From contig NZ_JACSMD010000004.1 in NCBI RefSeq assembly GCF_018618475.1, positions 1 to 64,000 of the forward strand: a stretch of DNA of 64,000 nt. The letters are read 5' to 3'. A program made the position numbers and the translations under genes. This stretch comes from Exiguobacterium sp. s122. GTDB taxonomy: Bacteria > Bacillota > Bacilli > Exiguobacteriales > Exiguobacteriaceae. Positions 8,919 through 17,661 of the stretch are shown piece after piece. How positions within the stretch are numbered: the first letter of the stretch is position 1; each line of letters begins with the position of its first letter. The notes beneath the pieces are model-generated. The model worked only from the letters and a program-made list of their open reading frames with translations. It did not search any database and was not told where the DNA came from.

Positions 8919-10370
8919 ATGAAAACAAATCAGCTTTTGAACGAATCCGGTCTAATCTCCCGATTAGATTCCAGAATATTAGAATTAGACATCAAGGGGA
9001 TTGCCGATAACTCAAGCGATGTGGAAAAAGGTTTTGTGTTTGTTGCTATTAAAGGATTTGAAATTGATGGTCACGGGTTTATTGACCAGGCAATTGAAAA
9101 AGGGGCAGCCCTTGTCATCGGAGAACAAGAAATTACCCGGTTAGGTGTCCCTTATTTACAGGTGGAAAATAGCCGGAAAGCGCTTGGCATCCTGGCCAGG
9201 AATTTTTATGGCCGTCCATCTGACCAGAAAATAATGATTGGAATTACGGGCACCAACGGAAAAACGACGACGAGCTATATGCTCCAGCACTTTCTGGAAA
9301 GCAACGGTATGAGTTGTTCTGTCATCGGTACCAACCAAAATATTATCAATGGCGAAAAAATGAAAAGCTCGAACACCACACCAAATTCACTCGCTCTCCA
9401 TAAACTGTTGACCCTCAGTCAGGATGAGGTCGTCATTATGGAAGTTTCTTCTCATGGACTGGCCCAGTATCGGTTAGAAGGCATTGAATTTGATTACGGC
9501 TTGTTCCTCAATCTTCACCATGAACACCTGGATTATCACAGTTCCATGGAAGAATATTTTCAGACGAAGCTTACAATGTTCAATCAGATGAAAGAACATG
9601 GGATTGCTGTAGTGAATACAGATAATGAGTGGGGACGAAAGCTCTGTGGAATCCTGCAAACAAAGGGAAAACCGATTTATGCAATTGGCACATCCACTGA
9701 ATGCAACCTGCGTGTTGCAAAAATTCATTCACTGTCCTCCACTATGCGGGTGATTGAAAGTAACGAAACGTATCAAATGGTCGCTGCCATGACCGGAATG
9801 CACAATATGTATAACACCTTAATGGCCTACGGAACATCATTGTTGCTGGGTATCCCCAAAGAAAAGCTCTTAAACTCCATTCACCATTTCAAGGGAGTCG
9901 ATGGACGCTTTGAGATCACGAAACTGGACAAGGGCTCGATCGTTATTGTGGATTATGCCCATACTCCGGATGCCATCTCTTACTGCCTGGAAACTGCAAA
10001 ATCACAAGGGGCCCAACGAATAACCCATATTTTCGGCTTTCGTGGAAATCGAGATGCCAGCAAGAGAAAGCACATGCTATCCATATCTGCTGAAATGAGT
10101 GATCGCTACATTTTAACGTTGGACGACCTGAACAATGTTTCTCCAGGAGATATGCTGGAAGTTTTAAACCAACTAAATGAAACATACGGCAACTCAAAAG
10201 GCAGCATCGTTCCAGACCGTACACTCGCCATTCAGCAAGCAATCCATGAAAGCAAGGAAGGCGACTGGATTGTGATTACCGGTAAAGGACACGAGAAATA
10301 CCAGCAAACCTTTCATTTACCGACTGATTCGGACCGGGAAACCGTCAATTATATAATAAAGCAGAACTAA
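8919..10370 (+). CDS. MurE-like UDP-N-acetylmuramyl-tripeptide synthetase
   Basis: A 483-residue Mur ligase. MurE adds the third amino acid to UDP-MurNAc-dipeptide in the cytosol, using ATP. The ATP-binding loop GITGTNGKTTT starts near residue 107, followed by TTPNS, MEVSSHG and the central HHEHLDYH. The C-terminal domain carries YAHTPDA, GFRGNRDASKR and GKGHEKYQ. At the site where MurE has DNPR (diaminopimelate) or DNPA-like (lysine) motifs, this protein reads LDDLNN, so its amino acid specificity is unclear. It heads a three-gene set with a carboxypeptidase and a VTT protein. A plasmid copy should be accessory to the chromosomal murE. Confidence 0.85.
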   Translation: MKTNQLLNESGLISRLDSRILELDIKGIADNSSDVEKGFVFVAIKGFEIDGHGFIDQAIEKGAALVIGEQEITRLGVPYLQVENSRKALGILARNFYGRPSDQKIMIGITGTNGKTTTSYMLQHFLESNGMSCSVIGTNQNIINGEKMKSSNTTPNSLALHKLLTLSQDEVVIMEVSSHGLAQYRLEGIEFDYGLFLNLHHEHLDYHSSMEEYFQTKLTMFNQMKEHGIAVVNTDNEWGRKLCGILQTKGKPIYAIGTSTECNLRVAKIHSLSSTMRVIESNETYQMVAAMTGMHNMYNTLMAYGTSLLLGIPKEKLLNSIHHFKGVDGRFEITKLDKGSIVIVDYAHTPDAISYCLETAKSQGAQRITHIFGFRGNRDASKRKHMLSISAEMSDRYILTLDDLNNVSPGDMLEVLNQLNETYGNSKGSIVPDRTLAIQQAIHESKEGDWIVITGKGHEKYQQTFHLPTDSDRETVNYIIKQN

Positions 10371-10395
10371 AATAATCACTCAGGAGGGAGTAGTT

Positions 10396-11556
10396 ATGAA
10401 AAAACTAAGTGTTGTTTCAACCATTTTAATCATGATCAACACTTTAATCGTTTCGTCCGTTTTCAGTAAAACTGATGACCCTTCCCTGCCAAACGTATCC
10501 AGTGAAGCAGCTATTGTCATGGAAGCAACGACTGGAAAAATCCTCTATGAAAAAAATGCACAGTCGCAGATGTATCCTGCCAGCCTAACAAAAATTGCCA
10601 CAGCCATTTATGCAATTGAAAACAGAAAATTAAATGATGTTGTAACCATCAGTAAAAAAGCACGCAATACGGAAGGCACCCGTGTTTATTTGGAAGAGGG
10701 AGAACAAGTGACTTTAGAAAAACTGTTGCTGGGCCTCTTAGTCAACTCTGGAAATGATGCCGGCGTCGCCATTGCTGAACACATCAGCGGCAGCGTTGAG
10801 TTATTTTCTGCTGATATGAATTTATATTTAGAAGATGTAATTGGCCTGCGGAATACGAACTTCGAAAATCCCCACGGTCTTTTTGATCCCGAGCATGTTA
10901 CGACAGCCGAAGATTTAGCGAAGTTAACCCGATATGCGATGAAGAACGATGAATTCATGAAAATATTTGGAACAAAAGAACTGCCCTGGAACGGTGAATC
11001 CTGGGATACCACGCTTTATACCCACCACAAACTATTAAGGGAAAAACCTTATGAAGGCGTTACGGGTGGTAAAACCGGGTTTGTGCCAGAAGCAGGCGTC
11101 ACGCTGGCCACGACAGCCAAAAGAGAAAACCTGAATTTAATTGTCGTCACCTTAAAAAGCGACACAGAGGCAGAAGCTTATGCTGACACTATTCAACTTT
11201 TGGATTTTGGATTTGAAAATTTTAAAACAGTGAGCATTCCGAAAGAAAGCAGCTTTTTTGCCGGTGATGTGGAATACATTACGCCAGGCGATTTCTTTTA
11301 TACACACCAAACAGATGAGCAAGTGACAATCGCTGTAAAAGAAGATGGACTATTAAGGATTACTGATCAGGATGGCACTCTTTTGTCTTCTTATCAGTTT
11401 CCCGTTGTCAGTGCTTCTGAGACAAACCTTCCTTCTAATTCTGAAGACGTTCGCACATTTTTCCCACCTGGGATTTTAAGTTCAATCTATTTGTTCCTCC
11501 TCGTCGTTGGCTTTTCAGGATTAGTGTATTACCGAATTCGAAAAAAACGGATATAG
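10396..11556 (+). CDS. D-alanyl-D-alanine carboxypeptidase (DacA/DacF-like PBP)
   Basis: A 386-residue S11 peptidase that trims the terminal D-Ala from peptidoglycan stems. It has a signal peptide, the nucleophile motif SLTK near residue 63, SGN near 117 and KTG near 224. A C-terminal PBP5-type domain is followed by a membrane segment near 360-380 and a basic tail, an anchor of transmembrane type. An AGGAGGGAG site lies before the ATG, 25 bp after murE, so the two form an operon. Probable role: remodelling the wall alongside the MurE-like ligase. Confidence 0.9.
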   Translation: MKKLSVVSTILIMINTLIVSSVFSKTDDPSLPNVSSEAAIVMEATTGKILYEKNAQSQMYPASLTKIATAIYAIENRKLNDVVTISKKARNTEGTRVYLEEGEQVTLEKLLLGLLVNSGNDAGVAIAEHISGSVELFSADMNLYLEDVIGLRNTNFENPHGLFDPEHVTTAEDLAKLTRYAMKNDEFMKIFGTKELPWNGESWDTTLYTHHKLLREKPYEGVTGGKTGFVPEAGVTLATTAKRENLNLIVVTLKSDTEAEAYADTIQLLDFGFENFKTVSIPKESSFFAGDVEYITPGDFFYTHQTDEQVTIAVKEDGLLRITDQDGTLLSSYQFPVVSASETNLPSNSEDVRTFFPPGILSSIYLFLLVVGFSGLVYYRIRKKRI

Positions 11557-11642
11557 AACGCACTTCTCTATCTTAAAATTTCATTCAACTGAACTTTTAT
11601 ATACCATCAATTTTTTAAACAGCGCAGGAGGCGGATTATACC

Positions 11643-12179
11643 ATAAACACTCAGTTCCCCGTTTTAGAATTTCTGCTGCTTCTCATTTTCAACATAAGTA
11701 TGGGTGCAGTTGGCTTTTTCCCAAGCTTTTTGCTCACGTCTCTCAATATCAGTTCTTTAGGGTTAACCATTGGCGTCATCCTTTCTTTGTCGGGGGAGAT
11801 TTTTGGCGCTATCGTCGGATTTTACCTATATCGATATGGGTTTTCAAAAGTTAATCCAAAGTGGTTAAAGCGGCCGTTCTGGAGGTACATCCAGAGTTCT
11901 TCAATAAGCCGCGTCTTCTGGGCAATCATCTTGCTGCGCTTAATTCCTTTTGTCCCATCAGGTCTGGTAACAGCAGGGGCGGCCTTGACGCCCATTCCAG
12001 GTGGCTTATTCATTATTGCCAGCACCATCGGTAAAATTCCGGCCGTTTCTCTTGAAGTGGCTGTTGTTTATGGCCTTGTAGAATCCATACCTCCCGGTTA
12101 TCAGTACGGCTTATTTATTTTGATCTTTCTATCGTTTCTAGTGATCTGGGCAAAGAACAAAAGAAAAAATTCTTTGTAA
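11643..12179 (+). CDS. VTT/DedA (SNARE-associated) family membrane protein
   Basis: A small DedA-like protein with several hydrophobic segments and the family signature in LRLIPFVPSGLVTAGAA. Relatives are lipid or metal transporters or scramblases. Homology and an AGGAGG (11626-11631) support translation from codon 11643, but this codon is ATA, so the first true ATG is at 11700 and would remove 19 hydrophobic residues. The start could be a rare ATA start, a mutated ATG or a read error. It is the third gene of the murE cassette, about 90 bp after the carboxypeptidase. Confidence 0.7.
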   Translation: MNTQFPVLEFLLLLIFNISMGAVGFFPSFLLTSLNISSLGLTIGVILSLSGEIFGAIVGFYLYRYGFSKVNPKWLKRPFWRYIQSSSISRVFWAIILLRLIPFVPSGLVTAGAALTPIPGGLFIIASTIGKIPAVSLEVAVVYGLVESIPPGYQYGLFILIFLSFLVIWAKNKRKNSL

Positions 12180-12196
12180 TTTTACCCCCTGTTTGA

Positions 12197-13475
12197 GAAA
12201 ACTTCGATAAATTCATCCTCTTTTTCTGGCTCATCACCATAACTCGTGGTTGCTATTTTGACGACCGATCTCGAGGCGCAATCTTAAAAAGAATCGTTCG
12301 AGGTTTCGATAGCCATAACCACGGCGTTTGATGAGCTTGATCTTGTTGTTCGTCCCTTCCATCTTCCCGTTCGACAGCCTTGACACGATGGTCTGGCGCA
12401 TCGCTTGCTCCCGGACCCGGATTGCTTTCGCGATCTTCGCCAGGGGCCCGCACGGATGGAACTGATAACGGTCCAACCAGTCCGACAGCCGCCGTTGCGC
12501 CTGTATCTCGCACGTCGCCTTCAGCACATACCGGATATGCTGGAGCCCTTGATAGAGGTTCCGAATGAATGGATCTTCCTGAATACAGGAACGGACGACC
12601 TCCCGGTCTTCCCCAGTCAGTGTTTCCGGGCGACGCGCGAGCGAACGATCGATCACGCGAACGTGGTGATGGCGTCTTGCCTCGTTCAAAAAACGACGCC
12701 GTCGGCGAAGGGCGTCCGTGACGAACTGGACGAGGTGGAACCGGTCCAGCACATGTTCTGCCTCCGGGAAGACATGGTTGATGGCCTTCGCCATCGCCGG
12801 TGCAAAATCACTGACGACAGAACGGATATCCCCGGATATGCCTTGAAGTGCTGCCGTGATGGCTGCCACGTCCCGGCCCGGGACAATGGACAGAAGCTGG
12901 CCACTCTTGGCATCGAGGACAATCGTCGCATAGTGGTGCCCCTTTCTCGTGGCGAACTCGTCGACCAGGACTTGCGTTGCACGCTCCATCGTCTCCACCG
13001 AAGCGTACTGATAGAACCAGCGCTCCACCGTCGTATAAGGGAGGCCGTACTCGCGTGCGACATCTGAGATCGTCCGTCCGTGGCAACGTTTTGCGATGCC
13101 TTTCCGGAAAACCTCGGTGGAAGTGCGGACGAGCCCGAGACCGTAGTCATACACGAACGTCAAATCACAAGAGGTGCATCTTTGACGTGGGACATCCAGT
13201 TCGATCCAGAGTACACCGACGTTCCACGCATGACCGTGTCGAAAGCGACGCCGCTTTTTCGAATGCAGGATGGTCTTTCTCTGGCACAGCGGACAAGGGA
13301 TGTCATGTCGATCCGGGATGATCGGAAAAACGTTTGGTTCTTCGTCTGATGACATTTGGATCTGAAAAAGGGCTGGAAGTGGAAGAAGTAATTTGATAAA
13401 CTGTTGGGACAAAGCGAAAACTCCAATCGTGGTTTGTCTAAGCAACAATTACGATACCGGGGTTTTCGCTTTTTT
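12197..13475 (-). mobile_element. ISL3-family insertion sequence (approximate ends)
   Basis: The element is defined by its single ISL3 transposase. The outer limits are estimates: both sides have a GAAAAC-containing end (near 12198 and, on the other strand, near 13467) but I could not settle the terminal repeats or a target duplication. At 13415-13472 there is an inverted pair (GCGAAAACTCCAATCG with CGATACCGGGGTTTTCGC) in front of the transposase. Confidence 0.6.
12234..13448 (-). CDS. ISL3-family transposase
   Basis: A 404-residue protein with an N-terminal zinc-ribbon (CPLCQRKT and CTSCDL), a helix-turn-helix (ISDVAREYGLPYTTVERW) and a DDE core: VLDAKSG, SDFAPAMAKAINHVFPEA with VLDRFHL, and the C-terminal NGKMEGTNNKIKLIKRRGYGYRN holding the Glu. 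It looks intact and therefore possibly active. The start codon is uncertain because no strong ribosome site precedes the first ATG-equivalent. It is much more GC-rich than its neighbours, which fits separate acquisition. Confidence 0.9.
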   Translation of the reverse strand: MLLRQTTIGVFALSQQFIKLLLPLPALFQIQMSSDEEPNVFPIIPDRHDIPCPLCQRKTILHSKKRRRFRHGHAWNVGVLWIELDVPRQRCTSCDLTFVYDYGLGLVRTSTEVFRKGIAKRCHGRTISDVAREYGLPYTTVERWFYQYASVETMERATQVLVDEFATRKGHHYATIVLDAKSGQLLSIVPGRDVAAITAALQGISGDIRSVVSDFAPAMAKAINHVFPEAEHVLDRFHLVQFVTDALRRRRRFLNEARRHHHVRVIDRSLARRPETLTGEDREVVRSCIQEDPFIRNLYQGLQHIRYVLKATCEIQAQRRLSDWLDRYQFHPCGPLAKIAKAIRVREQAMRQTIVSRLSNGKMEGTNNKIKLIKRRGYGYRNLERFFLRLRLEIGRQNSNHELW

Positions 13476-13647
13476 TCTATGTTCAATTCAAAATCCGATG
13501 GATTTTATGTGTCAACCACACCTTACGGTGATGAGCCCATGAAAAGTCATTTCGGATAATTACTTCCTTTATTCTACACAGTTATGTAATTCTCCATTAC
13601 AAATGACTTTCGTACAACATCAAACTTATGTAACGGGAGGAATTAGG

Positions 13648-14133
13648 ATGCACAAAAAAGATGATTCTCTCGACAAGAAGGAATTTCAGGAGTCAGAGTT
13701 AAAGAACAAACGTCGTCAGTCTTTAGCTTTAGAGCCAACCATTCCGCTTAGTGAATTAACACTAACAGACCCTATCATGAAAGTGACGCTATGGATCGGG
13801 AGTTTTGGCGTTTATAACGAGTCCATTTTGACTTTTCATTCGAACGGTTTCGTTAAACGAGAACTCTTGATCCTTCAAACGTTTGGCGAGGAACAACGGA
13901 TAGAATCCGGTTGGTACAACCAGGATGACTCTGCAAAAGTCTTAAAGAAATTCAATTCTTTTAAGACGCATCTCTGGCCGGAGTTGTTCGTAGAAACAGA
14001 AACAATCACTCACGATGGGACCCAGTGGAAGTTGGAGGTCTGTAAGAAGGGGGAGGAGACTAGTTCCTATAGCGGCAGCAATGCTTACCCGCCGAAGTGG
14101 AGGTCCCTCAAAAAATTGTTCGGCCACTATTGA
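13648..14133 (+). CDS. Unknown protein, first of three adjacent genes
   Basis: 161 residues, mostly polar, with a Lys/Glu-rich first 30 residues and a beta-rich middle (KVTLWIGSFGVYNESILTF). I do not recognise the family. The start is ATG 13648 with GGGAGG seven bases upstream; the frame opens earlier at 13603. It has no signal peptide or membrane segment. It is followed within 50 bp by two more unknown genes on the same strand. Confidence 0.6.
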   Translation: MHKKDDSLDKKEFQESELKNKRRQSLALEPTIPLSELTLTDPIMKVTLWIGSFGVYNESILTFHSNGFVKRELLILQTFGEEQRIESGWYNQDDSAKVLKKFNSFKTHLWPELFVETETITHDGTQWKLEVCKKGEETSSYSGSNAYPPKWRSLKKLFGHY

Positions 14134-14183
14134 CGTCCAATCGTTTGTTGACCAGCCCTTACAGGAAGGTGTGAGGATGCTAC

Positions 14184-14438
14184 ATGGGAAAAAAACGAAA
14201 ACCAATCCGCAAAGTCGTCAAATATGCCCCTAAACTTGTTTTAGAGTCTGCTGTGTCACTCGGTCATTACGGAGCCCTTGCTTGTGAAATAGCAACTAAC
14301 CCAATCAAACTTCTCTCGGTCAGTCTTTCCGATGAGCTCGAAAAGTCTCCTTATGTGAGATACCGACACCGCTTCATGGACTATCTCGCATGGAAACTGT
14401 ATTCGGAGGGCGATATGACCCTCGAGAACATGTCCTGA
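14184..14438 (+). CDS. Unknown 84-residue protein
   Basis: A basic N-terminus (MGKKRKPIRKVVKYAPK) then a mixed helical stretch. There is no recognised domain. GAGG lies seven bases before the ATG. The stop is three bases before the next start, which implies translational coupling. Confidence 0.55.
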   Translation: MGKKRKPIRKVVKYAPKLVLESAVSLGHYGALACEIATNPIKLLSVSLSDELEKSPYVRYRHRFMDYLAWKLYSEGDMTLENMS

Positions 14439-14441
14439 CTC

Positions 14442-15002
14442 ATGGATGAGTTCAAGACACGCGATGATGTCGTCAAACTGTTCATCGCCCGTGCCAAAGA
14501 GATTTCGGAGACCAATCACTCTTATCAGTCGACCATTCTATTGGCCATCTACTCTGCGAAAGTGTTCGCCCGGCCAGAACTCGCTGCGAATAGTGAGTCC
14601 GCTTTCTTCTTACATCTTCTGTCACAAGTGAATGACAACGACCTTCGCCATTTTGAACTCATCTATGACCACGCGGCTGCTCTCGAACTTAAATTTACAC
14701 TAGTTTACGCTTGTGACGCCTATTATCAATCGATCGGTGATCCAGTCTTTCAACAACTTCCCCCTCAAGAACGTGAGGCTGCCCTCCTGGCGAGGCTAAG
14801 CGACGACCCGGAATTCGTATCGTTTTACACGAGTACAGACAAGCTGACGTTCCTGGGTGTATTGATGCAGCGTTCGTTCAGTTTTGGAAGCATCGGATAT
14901 ACTCAAATCTCATTGAACCCGTATAGCAATACGTTAAAAGAACTATTAGAAGAGTCTCGGTTGTTGGAAGAGTCCTTGATGCGTTCATCGAGCCCTTCTT
15001 AA
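14442..15002 (+). CDS. Unknown 186-residue helical protein
   Basis: Predicted mostly alpha-helical, acidic and soluble, with no motif I recognise. It begins three bases after the stop of the 84-residue gene without its own ribosome site, so it is probably translated by coupling. No mobile gene lies directly beside it, though the region downstream holds a long palindrome and gene remnants. Confidence 0.6.
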   Translation: MDEFKTRDDVVKLFIARAKEISETNHSYQSTILLAIYSAKVFARPELAANSESAFFLHLLSQVNDNDLRHFELIYDHAAALELKFTLVYACDAYYQSIGDPVFQQLPPQEREAALLARLSDDPEFVSFYTSTDKLTFLGVLMQRSFSFGSIGYTQISLNPYSNTLKELLEESRLLEESLMRSSSPS

Positions 15003-15190
15003 CCTTACGCTCGTACCGCCTAATCTCGATAATTACCTCTCCTGATCAATCTAGATTTTTGTATACAAAAAAATGATATATGGTCATATATAATCAAAAG
15101 CGACGACAATACTTTGAGATGTGTATATTTCTAAAGGGACAGAGTGCTTTCCAGACAATCGATTCGACTCCACTTTGATGGATATATAAA

Positions 15191-15228
15191 AGAGTGTATA
15201 CATTTCGACGTCGAAACGTGTACACTCT
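15191..15228. repeat. Palindrome family 1, copy 1
   Basis: A 38-bp palindrome (two mismatches) around TTTCGACGTCGAAA, with outer arms AGAGTGTA/TACACTCT. It shares the core and GTATAC with copies at 34054, 51965 and 57264 while the outer arms differ but stay complementary. It is followed by CTCTTTT, so this copy could also terminate transcription. Confidence 0.75.
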
Positions 15229-15263
15229 CTTTTGTTGTCGAGTCATGGCATGTCGTGACTCAA

Positions 15264-15764
15264 TCATGTATATTTTTGTATGTACATCGCATCATCTGCG
15301 ACCAAAATCAGTGTCTCTAGTGAGTCCCCGTCTGTCGGATAAGCAGCTTCTCCAATTGAAGCATCGAGCGTCACCGGCACATCTCCGATTGAGAGCTCGT
15401 ATTTAAATGTCGCTTTCTTGAAGTCCAAAGGATAAGGCGAAAGGATCACGAACTCATCTCCGCCGATGCGACCGAGTACTCTTTCGTATACAACTGCTTA
15501 ATTTCCCACTCTAACGCAGAACGGCAGTTCATCCCTTTTCGCGCACGTTCGACCGCAAAATTAATGTGATCACCTAGTCCAAGGAGAGCCATGTTGTTGA
15601 CCGTATTCCCTACTTCAGTTTCATAAAGTTGGAGATTATCGCCGGCCAATTCGATGTCCTTCACATCGATTCGTTGTAGAAGTGCTTCCAGTCACTATTT
15701 CTTCAACATTATTATCATTTTCAATCAAAAAGACATTATTGTTAAAAACTTTCACAACTTTCAT
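15264..15764 (-). pseudogene. Mosaic remnant: LicT/BglG antiterminator fused to a GGDEF fragment
   Basis: From ATG 15764 (AGAGAGGG upstream) the frame reads MKVVKVFNNNVFLIEND, the start of the CAT RNA-binding domain. After an internal deletion and frame change comes a PRD1 piece (LLGLGDHINFAVERARKGMN...LEWEIKQLYTKEY). It then changes frame into the second half of a GGDEF domain (VLGRIGGDEFVILSPYP...SIGEAAYPTDGDSLE...ADDAMY). No full protein can be made. The matching PRD2 part lies at 26833-27116 on the other strand. Confidence 0.75.
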
Positions 15765-15835
15765 ATTAGGTCCCTCTCTTTTAGGTGCTTGTCCACACAA
15801 AAAGGCATAACCTAAAAAAAGCGGTACACTCAGAA

Positions 15836-15917
15836 TTCATTATAGCGATTCGTGCGCACACGAAAAACCCCGAGTGAGGCACTTTTTTCAAGTGTCCATC
15901 ATTCGGGGTTCAGTTCA
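15836..15917 (-). mobile_element. Solo 82-bp end of the IS3 element at 39459
   Basis: These 82 bases are the exact reverse complement of 39459-39540, including the terminal TGAACTGAACCCC. Only the end of the element remains, so an IS copy was once here or recombination used it. Confidence 0.9.
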
Positions 15918-16019
15918 TATATACCTGTATGGTGTCTATATAGAGTGACATATCGTTTTTTCTTTAAATTATATTTATATATAAAATGTATTTTGACACA
16001 CTAAAAATTAAAAACTATC

Positions 16020-16034
16020 ATACAAGTAGGGTAT
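16020..16034. promoter_or_regulatory. Weak CsoR-like site
   Basis: ATAC-AAGTAGG-GTAT resembles half of a CsoR operator and lies just before a CsoR gene remnant. Confidence 0.3.
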
Positions 16035-16101
16035 ATCTTTTAAAATGAGACCCTTTGTTTAAAGAAGACTATTTAGAGTGAAAAACACAAGTACTGGAAC
16101 T

Positions 16102-16161
16102 TTAAAAGGAATTGAAGGACAAGTTCGAGGTATACATCAAACGATTGATGACGATTCATGA
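16102..16161 (+). pseudogene. CsoR-family repressor fragment
   Basis: One frame reads TLKGIEGQVRGIHQTIDDDS then stop. This matches the first helix of CsoR/FrmR copper repressors (KRIEGQVRGI...I). The metal-binding Cys and His are gone. A weak operator-like sequence lies upstream. Confidence 0.6.
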
Positions 16162-16307
16162 ATTAACTGAATCAATGAAAACTATGTCAAATGAATGAAT
16201 AGGTATTATCTTGAACAGAAAAAAGAGCTACTAGAAAATACGAAAAATGCTAATTCACACGCTTTGTTTTGCGCGCCTACAAAATTATCTCGAGGGAGAA
16301 TCGAATC

Positions 16308-16811
16308 GTGAAACTTAACATACTCTTAAAAAGAGTAAGCCTTATTAGCCTGTCCTTGATCGCGGTCGGCTGTGCTCAAGACACGACGAAGTCTTCTACT
16401 CCCAATCATTCAAAGGAAGCCGATCATGCGAAACATTTGAGCGGTGACAAGATTGAAGAAACATCATCATCGGTGATACTTCCTACATTTTTAAAAACTC
16501 AACCTGAAGATGTACGAAATGTTTATCAAGCTGTATCAAAAAATCGTAAACTACTAGAGAAAATGCCTTGTTATTGTGGCTGTGGTGAAACAGTCAATCA
16601 CAAAAATAATTATGATTGCTTCATAGAAGAAAATACAACGGATGGGTCGGTGAAATGGACAAGCCACGGAACAACATGCAGCACATGTCTTGAGATTGCT
16701 GTAAAGTCTATTTTGAAGCAACGGGATGGAGAATCGATTAAAGATATTCGTTCTGAAATCGATTCTTCGTATAAAGATGGCTACTCGAAACCGACACCCA
16801 CTCCTTTATGA
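16308..16811 (+). CDS. PCYCGC-motif lipoprotein
   Basis: A 167-residue lipoprotein: signal peptide, lipobox IAVGC near residue 22, a polar linker with His residues, then the motif PCYCGCGETVNH with further Cys (DCF, CSTCLE) that could bind metal. Proteins with this motif are common in Bacillales and often sit by copper or heme genes; the function is unproven. Start is GTG 16308 with GAGGGAG nine bases upstream, although an in-frame ATG exists at 16269. Confidence 0.75.
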   Translation: MKLNILLKRVSLISLSLIAVGCAQDTTKSSTPNHSKEADHAKHLSGDKIEETSSSVILPTFLKTQPEDVRNVYQAVSKNRKLLEKMPCYCGCGETVNHKNNYDCFIEENTTDGSVKWTSHGTTCSTCLEIAVKSILKQRDGESIKDIRSEIDSSYKDGYSKPTPTPL

Positions 16812-16848
16812 TTTTTATAATGACACTTTTACTTGTATAGCAAAGGTG

Positions 16849-17529
16849 TCATTTTGTTTCATCCTCACTCCAACGATATCCTCTCCCCCAAATTGTTTTC
16901 AGGTGGCTATCAATTGGATAATCTAACTCTCTTAACTTCTCTCTGATCATTTTAATATGAGAGTCCACTGTCCTTGGATCCGATTCTGATGTATAAGACC
17001 AAACGAATTCATAAAGCTCCAATCTGTTGAATAGCCTTCCAGGATGTTGAAGAAATAATCTCAGTAACGCATGTGCTTTGGGTGTGAAATCAATCGACTT
17101 ACCATCTAACACAATTAAATCGTTGCTCTCATCGAACGTAAGTCCGTGGTATATAACGGGTTCTTTTGCTTTTCTTCTCATGACAGATCGAACTCTTGCT
17201 AAAAGTACGTCCCCATTAAACGGCTTTGTGACATAATCTGTAGCTCCAGCATCTAGTCCTTTGACGATGGATTCAGCATCATTTAGAGCCGTTATCATGA
17301 TGATTGGGACTTCCGGGTGAGAATCCGTTATTTTCTTACATACTTCGACTCCATCGTACATTGGCATCATGACGTCCAATAAAATCAAATCAAAAGTTTC
17401 TTTTTTCACTTTCTCCAAAGCTTCGATCCCATTATTCGCCATACTACATTCATATCCTATTGGTTCTAGATAAAGTCTTAATAATTGCCTCATTCTTATT
17501 TCATCATCAACAATTAATATTTTATCCAT
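16849..17529 (-). CDS. OmpR-family response regulator without adjacent kinase
   Basis: A 226-residue receiver plus winged-helix regulator, with DDE at 8-10, Asp52 in LLDVMMP and Lys in VTKPF. The start is ATG 17529, with AGAGGTGG upstream in place of the GTG at 17541. No histidine kinase adjoins it. The nearest kinases (4032 and 21271) each have their own regulator. It may use a kinase elsewhere or its own may have been lost. Confidence 0.88.
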   Translation of the reverse strand: MDKILIVDDEIRMRQLLRLYLEPIGYECSMANNGIEALEKVKKETFDLILLDVMMPMYDGVEVCKKITDSHPEVPIIMITALNDAESIVKGLDAGATDYVTKPFNGDVLLARVRSVMRRKAKEPVIYHGLTFDESNDLIVLDGKSIDFTPKAHALLRLFLQHPGRLFNRLELYEFVWSYTSESDPRTVDSHIKMIREKLRELDYPIDSHLKTIWGRGYRWSEDETK

Positions 17530-17605
17530 CCTAGCCACCACCTCTTACATTAGAATTTTTTAATAATAAATGATTGTCAATCTATTTCCTCATTATTTTC
17601 ACGAA

Positions 17606-17656
17606 CTTTCTATATAATCAACTCAAACTATAGGATGGAGTTGATTATATAGAAAG
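17606..17656. repeat. Perfect 19-bp inverted repeat
   Basis: Arms 17606-17624 and 17638-17656 are exact reverse complements around a 13-base loop. They are AT-rich with no T run after the stem, so more likely a regulator site or processed hairpin than a terminator. It is located in the intergenic region between the orphan regulator and the Cys-rich gene. Confidence 0.7.
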
Positions 17657-17661
17657 CATTT

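Noticed and set aside
12405..13321. Long plus-strand frames opposite the ISL3 transposase
   Set aside because: They are antisense shadows of a GC-rich transposase gene with clear motifs on the other strand.
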